DNA of 64,000 nt, taken from the NCBI RefSeq assembly GCF_000647975.1, contig NZ_JFKE01000005.1, positions 1 through 64,000 on the forward strand, read 5' to 3'. Shown in pieces: positions 34,112 to 43,609 of the stretch. Below the pieces are notes generated by a model. It made no database searches. It saw only the letters and a program-made list of their open reading frames with translations, and was not told the DNA's origin. Source of the DNA: Actibacterium mucosum KCTC 23349 (GTDB lineage: Bacteria > Pseudomonadota > Alphaproteobacteria > Rhodobacterales > Rhodobacteraceae). Every line of letters begins with the position of its first letter. Positions within the stretch are counted from its first letter, which is position 1. A program made the translations under genes and the position numbers.

Positions 34112-34274
34112 TATCTGGTGTCCGGTTTTCGATGCGACGCAAGATATCCCCATGAACACCACCCCGAAAGCGATTGAAATTTAGGTGTTTTCTGAAATAA
34201 GACCCTGTGTTACCCTGCGTTCAAACAACAATGGCTGACCGGGAAAACCCGGCGGTTTGAGGCAGACAGAGGCA

Positions 34275-35636
34275 ATGATCGTGCAAGGTTCGGGTTTCCG
34301 GGTCCGCAAGGGTATTCCCCTTTTTCTCGCAATGATGTTGGTGCTTGTGGCGCCAGCTTTGACATGGGCCGCGCCCTATGCCGCGATGGTGGTCGACGCG
34401 CGCTCTGGCAAGGTTCTGCATTCGCGCAATGCAGATACGCGGCTGCATCCCGCCTCGCTGACAAAGATGATGACGCTTTACATCGCGTTCGAAGCGGTCG
34501 AACGCGGCGAGATCTCTCTGGACACCTTGGTGAAGGTCTCGAAAAAGGCAGCAGCAGAGCCGCCGTCCGAATTGGGTTTGCGCACGGGGCAAAAGATCAA
34601 ATTGCGCTATCTTATTCGGGCGGCGGCCGTTAAATCGGCCAACGATGCAGCCACGGCCATCGGTGAGGCAATCGAAGGGTCCGAAGCGGCCTTTGCCCGC
34701 CGGATGAACCGCACCGCCAAGGCGCTGGGCATGTCGAAAACCACGTTCAAGAACGCGCATGGCCTGACCGAAAGCGGCCACTTGTCCACGGCGCGCGATA
34801 TGACGACGCTGGGCCGGCACCTGTTTTATGACTATCCCGACTACTACAACCTGTTCTCGCGCATCACGACCGATGCTGGGATCAAGTCGGTCAGCAGTTC
34901 GAACCGTCGGTTCCTGGGCAGCTATAAGGGCGCCGATGGCATCAAAACCGGCTACACGCGGGCGGCTGGTTTCAATCTTGTTGCCTCGGCCGAGCGGGGC
35001 AGTGAACGGATCATCGCGACAGTCTTTGGCGGCCGCTCGTCCACGTCGCGCAATGCCGAAGTGGCCCGGTTGCTGGATCTGGGGTTCAGCCGCGCGCCCA
35101 GCCGCGTGGCCGTGAACAAGCCACGTCCGCCGGCCTATCAGGGCAAGGTCAACGGGTCCCAGGGCAAAACAGTGCGTTTGGTCATGACGATCAACTCTTC
35201 GAAATTTCCCAAGCCCCGCCCGGATCGGCCACAAATCTCGGAAGACGTACAGCTGGCGCTGCGTGAAGGGGTCGAAGACGCGTTGAAAACGGTTCAGGAC
35301 TCCCCGTCGGCCAAGCCTAAGGAACGCCCGATTGTTACGGCCGCCGTGACCCCGGGCGATACCGGACAAGAGGTTGTCACGCGCCTGTCCACCTCTGGTG
35401 GGCGCCTGTGGGGCGTGAATATCGGGGTTTATGGAACCAGTTACGAGGCCGAGCGCGAGCTGTTGCAGACCGCGTTGAAAGAGCTGGAAACCTTTGACGA
35501 GGCGCTGCGCAAAGTGGCCAAGACCTCGCGCGGGTTCAACGCAAATTTCGTGGGCATGACGCAGGAACAGGCGGCGTTGGCCTGTCGGCGGCTTGAGGCG
35601 CGCGGGTCTACCTGCTCGACCATCGGGCCCACATGA
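34275..35636 (+). CDS. D-alanyl-D-alanine carboxypeptidase with SPOR domain
   Basis: This 453-residue class C penicillin-binding protein trims the terminal D-Ala from peptidoglycan stems in the periplasm. An N-terminal signal/anchor segment lies at about 12-32. Active-site motifs are SLTK (61-64), SAN (121-123) and KTG (224-226). A Pro/Lys-rich linker leads to a C-terminal SPOR domain (about 370-453), which binds denuded glycan at the septum. GAGG precedes the ATG at 34275. The next gene overlaps its stop (ATGA at 35633). Confidence 0.93.
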   Translation: MIVQGSGFRVRKGIPLFLAMMLVLVAPALTWAAPYAAMVVDARSGKVLHSRNADTRLHPASLTKMMTLYIAFEAVERGEISLDTLVKVSKKAAAEPPSELGLRTGQKIKLRYLIRAAAVKSANDAATAIGEAIEGSEAAFARRMNRTAKALGMSKTTFKNAHGLTESGHLSTARDMTTLGRHLFYDYPDYYNLFSRITTDAGIKSVSSSNRRFLGSYKGADGIKTGYTRAAGFNLVASAERGSERIIATVFGGRSSTSRNAEVARLLDLGFSRAPSRVAVNKPRPPAYQGKVNGSQGKTVRLVMTINSSKFPKPRPDRPQISEDVQLALREGVEDALKTVQDSPSAKPKERPIVTAAVTPGDTGQEVVTRLSTSGGRLWGVNIGVYGTSYEAERELLQTALKELETFDEALRKVAKTSRGFNANFVGMTQEQAALACRRLEARGSTCSTIGPT

Positions 35637-36313
35637 GTTTCGTGATCGACCCCGCGCCGGCGCCATCGGTGGCGGTCGAGGGCAGTACGGCGCGATTTCC
35701 CGTGCGGCGGATTTTCTGCGTTGGGCGCAACTATGCCGAACACGCGCGCGAGATGGGCAATGACCCCGATCGCGAACCGCCGTTCTTTTTCACCAAACCG
35801 GGCGATGCGGTGGTGGGCGACGGGGCGCGGATTGCGTTCCCGCCGGCGACGGAGAATCTGCATTTCGAGGGCGAGCTGGTGGCCGCCATTGGCACGGGCG
35901 GCGCGGATATCGCACGCGACGCGGCGCTGTCCCATGTTTATGGCTATGCGGCGGGCAATGACCTGACGCGCCGAGATCTGCAGGCCGCCGCCAAGGCGGC
36001 GCGACGTCCATGGGATATGGCCAAGGGGTTTGACAACTCGGCCGTTTGTGGGGCGATCGTACCCGCTGTTGAACACCCCACGCAGGCGCGCATCCGCACC
36101 GAAGTGAATGGCGAGATCCGGCAGGATGCCGACATTGCCGACATGATCTGGCCGCTGGCCGACGTGATTGCCTATCTGTCGGGGTTGGTCCGGCTTGCAC
36201 CGGGAGACCTGATCTTTACCGGCACCCCTGCTGGCGTGGGTGCGTTGCAGCGTGGCGATACCTGCACCGTAACCGTGGACGGGATCGGCAGCGCATCCTG
36301 CACCCTGGTTTAG
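35633..36313 (+). CDS. Fumarylacetoacetate hydrolase family protein
   Basis: The 226-residue product is a single FAH catalytic domain with FCVGRNYAEHAREMGN (about 24-39), NLHFEGELVAAIG (metal-binding Glu, about 77-89), YAAGNDLTRRDLQ (about 106-118) and DLIFTGTPAGVGAL (about 196-209). Short FAH proteins act as acylpyruvases, oxaloacetate decarboxylases or tautomerases. It is translationally coupled to the carboxypeptidase by an ATGA overlap. Its TAG overlaps the ccoS stop at 36310-36313. Confidence 0.88.
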   Translation: MSFVIDPAPAPSVAVEGSTARFPVRRIFCVGRNYAEHAREMGNDPDREPPFFFTKPGDAVVGDGARIAFPPATENLHFEGELVAAIGTGGADIARDAALSHVYGYAAGNDLTRRDLQAAAKAARRPWDMAKGFDNSAVCGAIVPAVEHPTQARIRTEVNGEIRQDADIADMIWPLADVIAYLSGLVRLAPGDLIFTGTPAGVGALQRGDTCTVTVDGIGSASCTLV

Positions 36314-36468
36314 GGTTTCGGGCGGCTGTCCCAGTCATCGGTCAGAATGCGCGCGCCATCGCCTTGCGGATCGTCGAACTGTTCGGACCGCAGCGCCCAG
36401 AAGAACGCCGCCAGTCCCAGCCCGCCGAGGGCCAGAGAGATCGGGATGAGGAACATGAGCATTTGCAT
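36310..36468 (-). CDS. ccoS: cbb3 oxidase assembly protein CcoS
   Basis: The 52-residue protein has one membrane helix (about 3-26: MLMFLIPISLALGGLGLAAFF) followed by the CcoS/FixS signature FFWALRSEQFDDPQGDGARI, spanning about 22-41. CcoS is needed to insert cofactors into cbb3 oxidase. It begins 4 bases after the ccoI stop and closes the ccoGHIS run. Its stop shares four bases with the convergent FAH gene. Confidence 0.93.
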   Translation of the reverse strand: MQMLMFLIPISLALGGLGLAAFFWALRSEQFDDPQGDGARILTDDWDSRPKP

Positions 36469-36472
36469 CGGT

Positions 36473-38638
36473 CTACCTCAGGCGCAGGGCGTTCATCGAA
36501 ACGCAGATGGATGACAGGGACATGGCCAGCGCGGCCATCAATGGTGTGGCGAAACCGGCCAGCGCGATGGGGATGGCCACGGCGTTATAGGCGGCAGCGA
36601 TAGCGAAGTTTTCGCGGATACGCGCGGTGGCTTTGCGCGCGGTGACCAACGCACCGGAAAGCGGAGCGAGGTCACGGCCCAACAGAACGATGTCCGACGC
36701 CACGCGCGCCGCATCCAGCGCCGAGGCCGGTGCAACCGAGACATGCGCAGCGGCAAGCGCCGCAGTATCGTTTAACCCGTCGCCGACCATCAACACGCGG
36801 TTGTTTTGGGCGGCCAATGCCTCGACAAAGGCGGCCTTTTCGGCAGGCAGGATCGCGGCGCGCCATTCGGAAATGCCCAGCTCGCGTGCCAGGGCACCAA
36901 CGGGACCGGGCGCGTCGCCTGACAGCAGATGCACCGATTTCCCCTGTTCACGCAGTGCGGCCACCAGTTCGGCGGCTCCGGGGCGCAGGCTGTCGGTGAA
37001 GGTGAAGGCGCGCGGTGGTTGATCGCCGATTTGCAGCCAGACGGCGGTGTCATTGCCCGCCGTGGCGCCGACCCATTCGGCGCGGCCCAGACGCACGGTC
37101 TGCCCTTGCCACTGACCCTGCACACCATGGCCCGGAACCTCGGCCAGCTGCTCGATTTGCGCGGGCGTAGTGCCTTCCGCCGCTTGCAGCAGAGCCTTGG
37201 CCAGCGGGTGGGCCGAACCTTGGGCCAGGCCAAGCGCAACGGCGAAACCGGTGTCGTGAACGGGGTCTTCACGCAGGCGGGGCAGGCCCATGGTCAGCGT
37301 GCCGGTTTTGTCGAACACAACGGTGTCAACTTCGGCCAAACGCTCTAACGCGGTGGCGTTTTTGACCAACAGTCCGCGTTTGAAAAGCCGCCCGGTGGCG
37401 GCGGTGGTGACGGCTGGCACAGCAAGGCCAAGCGCGCAGGGGCACGTGATGATCAGAACCGCAACGGCAATGTTCAACGCCAGCCGAAGGTCGCCGGTCG
37501 CTGTGATCCAGCCGAGAAAGGCAAACAGCGCCAACAGATGCACGCCGGGCGCGTAAATCCGCGCGGCCCGGTCGGCCAGCGAGGTATAGCGGTTGCGGCG
37601 GGTTTCGGCGATGGCCACAAGCTCGGCCATGCGGTGCAGCGAGCTGTCATTGCCGGCCGCCGTCACTTCGACCTCCAGCGGGCCTGTCAGGTTAACCTCG
37701 CCCGCCGCCACAATCTGCCCCGGTGCGGCAAAAACCGGCAGGCTTTCACCCGTCAGCAGGGCCCGGTCAATCTCGGACTGACCTTTGCGGATGATACCGT
37801 CCACCGGCACGCGGCCGCCGGGGCGCACGCGCACAATGTCGCCGGGTGTCAGAGTGTCCACGGCGACTTCCTCGGCCTTGCCATGACGGACGCGCAGCGC
37901 GCGGGGCACGTCCAGCGCGGCCAATTCCTGCGCGGCAGAGCGGGCCACGGCGCGCGACCGGTGGTCCAGATACCGCCCGGCAAGTAGGAAAAAGGTCAAC
38001 GAGAGTGCTGCGTCGAAATAGGCGTGGTGGCCGGAATGGGCGACCTCCCACAAGGACATGGCGCCCGCCAGAAGGATCGCCAGCGAGATCGGCACATCCA
38101 TGTTCAGCCGCCGCACCGACAAGGCCCGCCAGGCGTTGCGGAAAAACGGCTGGGCCGAAAACGCGATGGTGGGCAAGGCGATGGCGGCCGAGATCCAGTG
38201 GAACATGTCGCGGGTCGCGGCCTCGGCCCCCGACCACACGGCGACCGACAGCAGCATGACATTCATCATGGCAAAACCCGCCACACCCAGCCGCATCAGC
38301 AGATCGCGCCCTGTACGTGCGGCGGCGGTTTGGGTCAGCTGGCCGGGGTCAAGCTCGTGCGCCTCATAGCCGATATCGGCAAGGCGGGTGATGGCGTCGG
38401 TGGCGGGAAACCCCGGCGCGGTGGTCAGCGTCACCCGTTTCAACGTCAGGTTCACCCGCGCGTCCTTCAGCCCCGGCAGCCCCGCAAGGCCCCGTTCCAC
38501 CGCAGAAATACACGCCGCGCAATGGATCGTGGGCAGCGACAGGATCAGCTTGTCACCGATCGCGCGCGATGCCGTTTCGCGCGCCAGTGGCGCCGCATCG
38601 CAGGCCGGGCAGGCGCTTATCGGGGCCGAAGCGGCCAT
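36473..38638 (-). CDS. ccoI: Copper-transporting P-type ATPase CcoI
   Basis: The 721-residue P1B ATPase moves copper across the inner membrane for cbb3 oxidase assembly. It has an N-terminal CPAC motif (about 9-12), a heavy-metal-binding domain with CAAC (about 41-44), eight membrane helices, the metal-selective TCPCALG motif (about 397-403), the phosphorylation site DKTGT (about 440-444) and MVGDGLNDTAALAAA (about 620-634). Its start overlaps the ccoH stop by one base (TGATG). Confidence 0.95.
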   Translation of the reverse strand: MAASAPISACPACDAAPLARETASRAIGDKLILSLPTIHCAACISAVERGLAGLPGLKDARVNLTLKRVTLTTAPGFPATDAITRLADIGYEAHELDPGQLTQTAAARTGRDLLMRLGVAGFAMMNVMLLSVAVWSGAEAATRDMFHWISAAIALPTIAFSAQPFFRNAWRALSVRRLNMDVPISLAILLAGAMSLWEVAHSGHHAYFDAALSLTFFLLAGRYLDHRSRAVARSAAQELAALDVPRALRVRHGKAEEVAVDTLTPGDIVRVRPGGRVPVDGIIRKGQSEIDRALLTGESLPVFAAPGQIVAAGEVNLTGPLEVEVTAAGNDSSLHRMAELVAIAETRRNRYTSLADRAARIYAPGVHLLALFAFLGWITATGDLRLALNIAVAVLIITCPCALGLAVPAVTTAATGRLFKRGLLVKNATALERLAEVDTVVFDKTGTLTMGLPRLREDPVHDTGFAVALGLAQGSAHPLAKALLQAAEGTTPAQIEQLAEVPGHGVQGQWQGQTVRLGRAEWVGATAGNDTAVWLQIGDQPPRAFTFTDSLRPGAAELVAALREQGKSVHLLSGDAPGPVGALARELGISEWRAAILPAEKAAFVEALAAQNNRVLMVGDGLNDTAALAAAHVSVAPASALDAARVASDIVLLGRDLAPLSGALVTARKATARIRENFAIAAAYNAVAIPIALAGFATPLMAALAMSLSSICVSMNALRLR

Positions 38639-39096
38639 CAGCCTGCCACCTGGATCGTCAGACGTTGAAAGAAGGGCGTGCCATCAGGTGCGGTGGTCGA
38701 CACACGCAGCAGCCACTTGCCCGGTTCCAGCACCACGGGCGCGGCGAATTGGTCGCCGGTGGGGTTCAGCAAAAGCTCCTGATCATCACGCGCGACGGTG
38801 GAGCGCCCCACCAGAACCGAAACTGCCTCAGGTGCGAAGGCCGCGCCATCGGCATCGGTAAAACGCAACACCAGCTGGCCGCGTTCATACCCGGCGTTCA
38901 GCGTCCAACCCAGCGCGTCCTGATTGTCGCGGCTGGCCTCAAACTGTTGACTGGCGACGTAGGAATTGCGCACCTCTAACCCCGGGAACGTGCCAACGGC
39001 CAGCGTGGCCATGGTGACATTCACCGCGATGATCACGGCAAAGGCGCTGGCGGTGATGAAAAAGACGGTGCGGCCTGTTATCGGAGCCTGAAACAT
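38638..39096 (-). CDS. ccoH: FixH/CcoH family protein
   Basis: The 152-residue protein has one N-terminal membrane helix (about 9-33) and a periplasmic FixH domain with NSYVASQQFEASRDNQDALGW (split, near 44-64) and a beta-sandwich ending PFFQRLTIQV. CcoH is required for stable cbb3 assembly. Both of its ends overlap neighbouring genes by one base. Confidence 0.93.
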   Translation of the reverse strand: MFQAPITGRTVFFITASAFAVIIAVNVTMATLAVGTFPGLEVRNSYVASQQFEASRDNQDALGWTLNAGYERGQLVLRFTDADGAAFAPEAVSVLVGRSTVARDDQELLLNPTGDQFAAPVVLEPGKWLLRVSTTAPDGTPFFQRLTIQVAG

Positions 39097-40526
39097 CAGT
39101 TTTCCTTTCCGTTAAAGACGGTGTCGGTATGGGCGCGGTCCTGATTTGTCAGGTCGGTCACCCAGAACCGGAAGGCGGTACGTTCGGCACCGGCCACGGG
39201 GGTGCCCGGCGGGGCTACCACGTAAACGCGCTGCAACTTGGTGCTGTCGGCGGGCACGGTGACGGTTTCGTATTCCGTGCCCTCCAGCGACCATGTCAGG
39301 AAGCGGTCGCCGGTGATCGAGATGCGGAAAGGCCGGTCATCGCCATGCTTGTTCCGCAACCGCACGTCATAGGTGTTGCGGACTGAACCATCGGACATGA
39401 TCACGTATGTCGGGTTGCGGATAGGTGCAACGGTCAGTTCGATCTCGGGGCGGATGAACAATGCAACCAACAGGCCAACGCCCACCAGCGACCACAGGGC
39501 CGTGTATAGGATCGTCCGCGGGCGCAGCAGGTGTTTGAACGCAGGACGGGGTTTCTGACCTTCACGCTCACGCGGCTCGTCCGACAGCGCCATATAGTCG
39601 ATCAGCCCGCGGGGCTTGCCGATCTTGTCCATCACCTCGTCGCAGGCGTCAATGCACAACGCACAGGTGATGCATTCCAATTGTTGACCGTCGCGGATAT
39701 CGATGCCCATGGGGCAGACATTCACGCAGGCCTTGCAGTCGATACAGTCGCCCAGCGCGTCCGCGTCGGCCGATTTGCGGTGCTTGCCGCGCGGCTCGCC
39801 CCGCCATTCGCGATAGGCCACGGTCAACGTGTCTTCGTCCATCATGGCGGCCTGAATGCGCGGCCAGGGGCACATGTAGATACACACCTGTTCCCGCGCG
39901 ACACCACCGAATAGGAAGGTTGTGGCGGTCATCACGGCAATGGTGGTGTAGGCGACGGGGTGGGCGTTCAGGGTGAACAGGTCCACCATCAGCGTCGGTG
40001 CATCGGTGAAATAGAATACCCAAGCCCCGCCCGTCACCAAGCCAATGCCCAGCCAGACGATCCACTTGGTCACACGCAAACGCGTCTTGCGCCCGTTCCA
40101 CGGCGCGTTCCAAAGGCGGACGCGGGCGTTGCGGTCGCCCTCGATCCAGCGCTCGGTCAGTATGAAAAGGTCGGTCCAGACCGTCTGAGGGCAGGCATAG
40201 CCGCACCAGACACGACCCGCGGCCGACGTGAACAGGAACAACCCAAGCCCGGCCATGATCAAAAGCCCCGCGACGAAGTAAAACTCGTGCGGCCAGATCT
40301 CGATCCAGAACATGAAAAAGCGGCGCCCGGCCAGGTCGACCAGCACCGCCTGATCCGGCAGGTTCGGCCCGCGATCCCAGCGGATCCAGGGCGTCAGGTA
40401 ATAAATCCCCAACGTGACCACCATGATGGCCCATTTGAAGTTGCGGAACCGGCCGCTAACACGGCGCGGGAAAATGGGCTCACGCGAGGCGTAAAGCTGC
40501 GGGGTAGATTGATCAGGGTTTGCCAA
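39096..40526 (-). CDS. ccoG: cbb3 oxidase accessory protein CcoG (FixG)
   Basis: This membrane-bound polyferredoxin (476 residues from the chosen start) has several N-terminal helices with a WCGYACPQTVWTD motif, two 4Fe-4S ferredoxin motifs CIDCKACVNVCP (near 260) and CITCALCIDACDE (near 287), and a C-terminal Ig-like domain. CcoG reduces Cu(II) for cbb3 maturation. I chose the TTG at 40526 because GGAG lies 6 bases upstream; a TTG at 40541 is also in frame but poorly placed. An FNR-like box lies about 62 bases upstream. Confidence 0.93.
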   Translation of the reverse strand: MANPDQSTPQLYASREPIFPRRVSGRFRNFKWAIMVVTLGIYYLTPWIRWDRGPNLPDQAVLVDLAGRRFFMFWIEIWPHEFYFVAGLLIMAGLGLFLFTSAAGRVWCGYACPQTVWTDLFILTERWIEGDRNARVRLWNAPWNGRKTRLRVTKWIVWLGIGLVTGGAWVFYFTDAPTLMVDLFTLNAHPVAYTTIAVMTATTFLFGGVAREQVCIYMCPWPRIQAAMMDEDTLTVAYREWRGEPRGKHRKSADADALGDCIDCKACVNVCPMGIDIRDGQQLECITCALCIDACDEVMDKIGKPRGLIDYMALSDEPREREGQKPRPAFKHLLRPRTILYTALWSLVGVGLLVALFIRPEIELTVAPIRNPTYVIMSDGSVRNTYDVRLRNKHGDDRPFRISITGDRFLTWSLEGTEYETVTVPADSTKLQRVYVVAPPGTPVAGAERTAFRFWVTDLTNQDRAHTDTVFNGKEN

Positions 40527-40587
40527 GGGAGACTCCGGCAATGGTGTTCGCGTGCGCTGAACCTAATGTTAGCACGCGCGGGTCACA

Positions 40588-40601
40588 TTGACTCAGATCA
40601 A
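40588..40601. promoter_or_regulatory. FNR-like box upstream of ccoG
   Basis: TTGAC-TCAG-ATCAA matches TTGAT-N4-ATCAA with one mismatch. It lies 62 bases before the ccoG start and overlaps the stop codon of the LysR gene. Confidence 0.65.
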
Positions 40602-41488
40602 GTTGCGCGCTCCTGCCGCACCCGGCGTTTGATCCAGGTTGCAAAGGCTTGCGTTGCCGGGCGCAAAACGCCGCGGGGCGTGACAAGGTGATACCCGCTA
40701 TTGGGGTCGCTTTGCGTAAACAAAACCCGCAGGCGCCCGGCGGCGATATCAGCCTCGACAAAAGTGCGGGAGGTGCCGGCGATTCCTTCGCCCCGACGCA
40801 TGGCGTCAAGGATGTAGAACCCCGGCAGACGGGCGATATCGGTATGCGCGCTCAGGGGCATGCCTTCGGAGGCAAGCCAGTTCTCCATCTCTTTATGGCC
40901 GTCTTCCAGCAGCCACGGGAATTGCGCCACTTGCGTCATGTCGGTGAACACCGTGTCGCCGATCAGGTCGGGGCTGGCGGCGATGACATAGTCGGAATGC
41001 AGCAACAAGGTGCTGTCCAGCCCTGCCCAGTTGCCACGGCCAAAGCGGATGGCCAGATCGTGCCCGCCGGGCCCCAGTTTCTCGATTTGTGAAGAAGGGT
41101 TGATCACAACATCGATCCCGGGGCAGTCCGCGCGGAACTGCGCCAGCCTCCCAACCAGCCAGTTCGAGGCAAAGGTTGGTGTAGTGGCAACGCGAACCGG
41201 TTGGCTGCTGACATCTCCTCTTAAATGTTCCACCATGTCTGAGATTTGCTGAAACCCTGAGACAAGGCCAGCGGCCAGCTGCCGTCCCTCGGCTGTCAGA
41301 GTCAGCGCACGGGCAGAGCGGTCGACCAACGGTCGGCCCAATACCTCTTCAAGTTGCCGTATTTGTTGGCTTATTGCGGCGTGGCTAACATTCAGCGCCG
41401 CGCCTGCCTCGGTCACGTTTCCACGTTCGGCAAAGGCTGCAAAGGCGCGCAGGGCGGCCAGTGGGGGAAGGTTTCGCCAGTCTATCAT
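40598..41488 (-). CDS. LysR family transcriptional regulator
   Basis: The 296-residue protein has an N-terminal winged helix-turn-helix (GNVTEAGAALNVSHAAISQQIRQLE, about 22-46) and a periplasmic-binding-protein-like effector domain (about 92-290), similar to the GcvA group. It lies between ccoP and ccoG on the same strand and is divergent from a 51-residue ORF. Whether it controls the oxidase genes or that ORF is unknown. The ATG at 41488 opens MIDWRNLPPL as in homologues. Confidence 0.9.
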   Translation of the reverse strand: MIDWRNLPPLAALRAFAAFAERGNVTEAGAALNVSHAAISQQIRQLEEVLGRPLVDRSARALTLTAEGRQLAAGLVSGFQQISDMVEHLRGDVSSQPVRVATTPTFASNWLVGRLAQFRADCPGIDVVINPSSQIEKLGPGGHDLAIRFGRGNWAGLDSTLLLHSDYVIAASPDLIGDTVFTDMTQVAQFPWLLEDGHKEMENWLASEGMPLSAHTDIARLPGFYILDAMRRGEGIAGTSRTFVEADIAAGRLRVLFTQSDPNSGYHLVTPRGVLRPATQAFATWIKRRVRQERAT

Positions 41489-41580
41489 GTAAGCCAAGGT
41501 TACATTTCAGAAATATTCCTGACTGGCAGAGTGACGTGAAACGGCGCAACGATCAAGGCAGATATCACAAGGAGATTGCC

Positions 41581-41736
41581 ATGAAGATCGGCCAATTGTC
41601 GGATCGGGTTGCCGCCCGTCTGAACCGGGCGCAACTGCGCCCCTATCACCCTTCGCAAGACGCCGAGGCGCGGCGGCGGGCGCGGATGGAGTTCGAGTTG
41701 CGGGTTATCCGGGAAGTGGGCGCACGACGCGCCTGA
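41581..41736 (+). CDS. Small basic protein of 51 residues
   Basis: An ATG after AAGGAG (7 bases) encodes a highly charged, Arg-rich, probably helical peptide (MKIGQLSDRVAARLNRAQ at the start). It has no membrane segment and no recognised family. It is the only plus-strand gene in the cco region and is divergent from the LysR gene, so it may be that regulator's target. Two hairpins follow it. Confidence 0.55.
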   Translation: MKIGQLSDRVAARLNRAQLRPYHPSQDAEARRRARMEFELRVIREVGARRA

Positions 41737-41743
41737 GGAAACA

Positions 41744-41790
41744 GGCACCGACCCCGAGGAAACGCGCGAACAGGATCTAGGGTCGGTGCC
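41744..41790. repeat. Eleven-base perfect inverted repeat between the 51-residue ORF and ccoP
   Basis: GGCACCGACCC (41744-41754) and GGGTCGGTGCC (41780-41790) are perfect complements around a 25-base loop. The stem starts 8 bases after the small ORF's stop and has no T-run. It could end both transcripts or stabilise RNA ends. Confidence 0.6.
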
Positions 41791-41796
41791 ATATTC

Positions 41797-41814
41797 CGGG
41801 GCCGTTAGGCCCCG
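41797..41814. terminator. GC-rich hairpin after ccoP
   Basis: CGGGGCC (41797-41803) pairs with GGCCCCG (41808-41814) around a GTTA loop, just beyond the ccoP stop on the minus strand. It has no strong T-run, so partial termination or 3'-end protection between ccoNOQP and ccoGHIS is more likely than full termination. Confidence 0.5.
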
Positions 41815-41823
41815 AAACCTGTG

Positions 41824-42678
41824 TTATTCACCACCGCCAAGCTGGTGGACATAGGCCGCGACAGCGCGGATATCAGCCTCGGACAGGCGGTCTGCCCAGC
41901 TGGGCATCACGCCAAAGCGCGAGTTGGTGACCGTCTGCGTCAGCGCCTCTTCCGAGCCACCGAACAGCCAGATCGCATCCGTCAGGTTGGGCGCACCCTG
42001 ATCGCGGTCGCCGGTGCCGGTTTCGCCGTGGCAGGCCGCACAATTGTCCGCAAAGACCACCGCCCCGTCAGCAGCCAGCGCTGCGTCGTGGGTCTGGCCG
42101 GAAAGGCTGCGAACAAATTGTACGGCCTGGGCGATCTCCTCCTCCTCAAGGATATCGCCAAAGGCTGGCATCTCCGAGTAACGGGCGTCGCCGTCGGTCT
42201 CGTTGCGGATGCCATGCGACACGGTGAAATGAATGGCCTCGATATCGCCACCCCACAGCCAGTCATCGTCCAGCAGGTTGGGGTAACCCACGGCGCCTGC
42301 TGCACCGGATCCATGGCACTGCGCGCACCAGGTCTGGAACACGGCAGCGCCGGCATTCACGGTGTAGTTGGCCAGTTCGGCATCGGCGGCGATACCGGTC
42401 AGGTCGGCGGCCACCAGCTTGGCCTCGATCGGGGCGTTCATCTCGTCGAACTTCGCGATCTCGGCGGCCACTTCGGCGCGGGTGGAATACCCCAGCACAC
42501 CCTTGGTGGCACTGTTGATCAGCGGCCATGCCGGGTAGGCGATGGTATAGCCGATGCCCCAGATGATCGTGGCATAGAAGGTCCACAGCCACCACCGCGG
42601 CAGGGGGTTGTTATACTCTTCGATCCCGTCCCAGCTGTGGCCGGTGGTATCGACGCCGTTCTTGTTTTCGTCACTCAT
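41824..42678 (-). CDS. ccoP: cbb3 cytochrome c oxidase subunit III (diheme)
   Basis: This 284-residue subunit has one N-terminal membrane helix (about 28-52, after the conserved [17 protein letters not shown]) and two c-type heme domains with CAQCH (near 120) and CAACH (near 214). It accepts electrons from soluble or membrane cytochrome c and passes them to CcoO. Its start overlaps the ccoQ stop by four bases (ATGA). Confidence 0.97.
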   Translation of the reverse strand: MSDENKNGVDTTGHSWDGIEEYNNPLPRWWLWTFYATIIWGIGYTIAYPAWPLINSATKGVLGYSTRAEVAAEIAKFDEMNAPIEAKLVAADLTGIAADAELANYTVNAGAAVFQTWCAQCHGSGAAGAVGYPNLLDDDWLWGGDIEAIHFTVSHGIRNETDGDARYSEMPAFGDILEEEEIAQAVQFVRSLSGQTHDAALAADGAVVFADNCAACHGETGTGDRDQGAPNLTDAIWLFGGSEEALTQTVTNSRFGVMPSWADRLSEADIRAVAAYVHQLGGGE

Positions 42679-42854
42679 TGCCGCGGCTCCTTCGCGGGTT
42701 TGTCTTCGTTGCGAAAGGGGATCGCGGCGCTGTCACGATGGCCGGGGGTCGATCCGGGCCGAAAGGCCCAGACGATGACGCCCAGAAAGAACAGGAACAG
42801 TGCCAGCAGGGCCCAGCTATCGGCAAAGGCGCGGGTGATGGTGTAAGTGTCCAT
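42675..42854 (-). CDS. ccoQ: cbb3 oxidase subunit CcoQ
   Basis: The 59-residue protein has one membrane helix (about 12-31, [15 protein letters not shown]) followed by a polar tail, as in CcoQ/FixQ proteins that stabilise the oxidase. GGAGG lies upstream of the ATG at 42854. It sits between ccoO (15-base gap) and ccoP (four-base overlap), in the expected order. Confidence 0.93.
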   Translation of the reverse strand: MDTYTITRAFADSWALLALFLFFLGVIVWAFRPGSTPGHRDSAAIPFRNEDKPAKEPRQ

Positions 42855-42869
42855 TTTGGCCTCCGTTGA

Positions 42870-43598
42870 TTAGCGGTTGGGATCAGGCTGGAAGGTCGAG
42901 AAATCGACCAGCGTGCCCAACATCTGCAGGTAAGCGATCAGCGCATCCGCCTCGGAAATGCCCGGCTGACCATCGAAGTTACGAACCGGGACATTCTCGC
43001 CGTACCGTTCGAACAGGCCGTCGGTATCGCCCCACGGATCAATCTGCGCCTGGAAGTCGGCTTGCGCGTTCTCCAGCATTTCATCCGTGTAAGGTACGCC
43101 AACCATCTTGTGCGCCTTCAGGCTGTCGATGATGTATTCGCCCTCGATCAGCTTGCGCTCAAGAAACGCGTATTTGGGCATCACCGATTCCGGCACAACC
43201 GATTGCGGGTCACGCAGGTGGTCGACATGCCATTCATCCGAATAGCGCCCGCCCACCCGGGCCAGATCCGGCCCGGTGCGTTTGGACCCCCACTGGAACG
43301 GATGGTCATACATCGATTCCGCCGCAAGGCTGTAATGGCCATAGCGTTCGACCTCGTCCCGCATGGGGCGGATCATCTGGCTGTGGCAGACATAGCAGCC
43401 TTCGCGGATATAGACGTCGCGCCCCGCCAGTTCGAGCGGCGTGTAGGGACGCACGCCGTCGACCTCTTCGATCGTGTTCTCGATATAGAAGAGCGGTGCG
43501 ATCTCTACGATGCCGCCAACCGTGACCACCAGGAAGCTGAAGGCCAGAAGCAGCGTGGCGTTCTTTTCAAGGACTTTATGTTTGTCGAGGATTGCCAT
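42870..43598 (-). CDS. ccoO: cbb3 cytochrome c oxidase subunit II (monoheme)
   Basis: The 242-residue protein has an N-terminal membrane anchor (about 15-38) and one c-type heme site CYVCHSQM (near 68-75), with [17 protein letters not shown] before it. It carries electrons from CcoP to the CcoN active site. It starts 11 bases after ccoN. Confidence 0.97.
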   Translation of the reverse strand: MAILDKHKVLEKNATLLLAFSFLVVTVGGIVEIAPLFYIENTIEEVDGVRPYTPLELAGRDVYIREGCYVCHSQMIRPMRDEVERYGHYSLAAESMYDHPFQWGSKRTGPDLARVGGRYSDEWHVDHLRDPQSVVPESVMPKYAFLERKLIEGEYIIDSLKAHKMVGVPYTDEMLENAQADFQAQIDPWGDTDGLFERYGENVPVRNFDGQPGISEADALIAYLQMLGTLVDFSTFQPDPNR

Positions 43599-43609
43599 TT
43601 CAGCCTCCG

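Noticed and set aside
34239-34252. CCGGG-AAAA-CCCGG hairpin before the carboxypeptidase gene as a terminator
   Set aside because: The stem is only five pairs and no T-run follows (GCGGTTTG), so no terminator is called.
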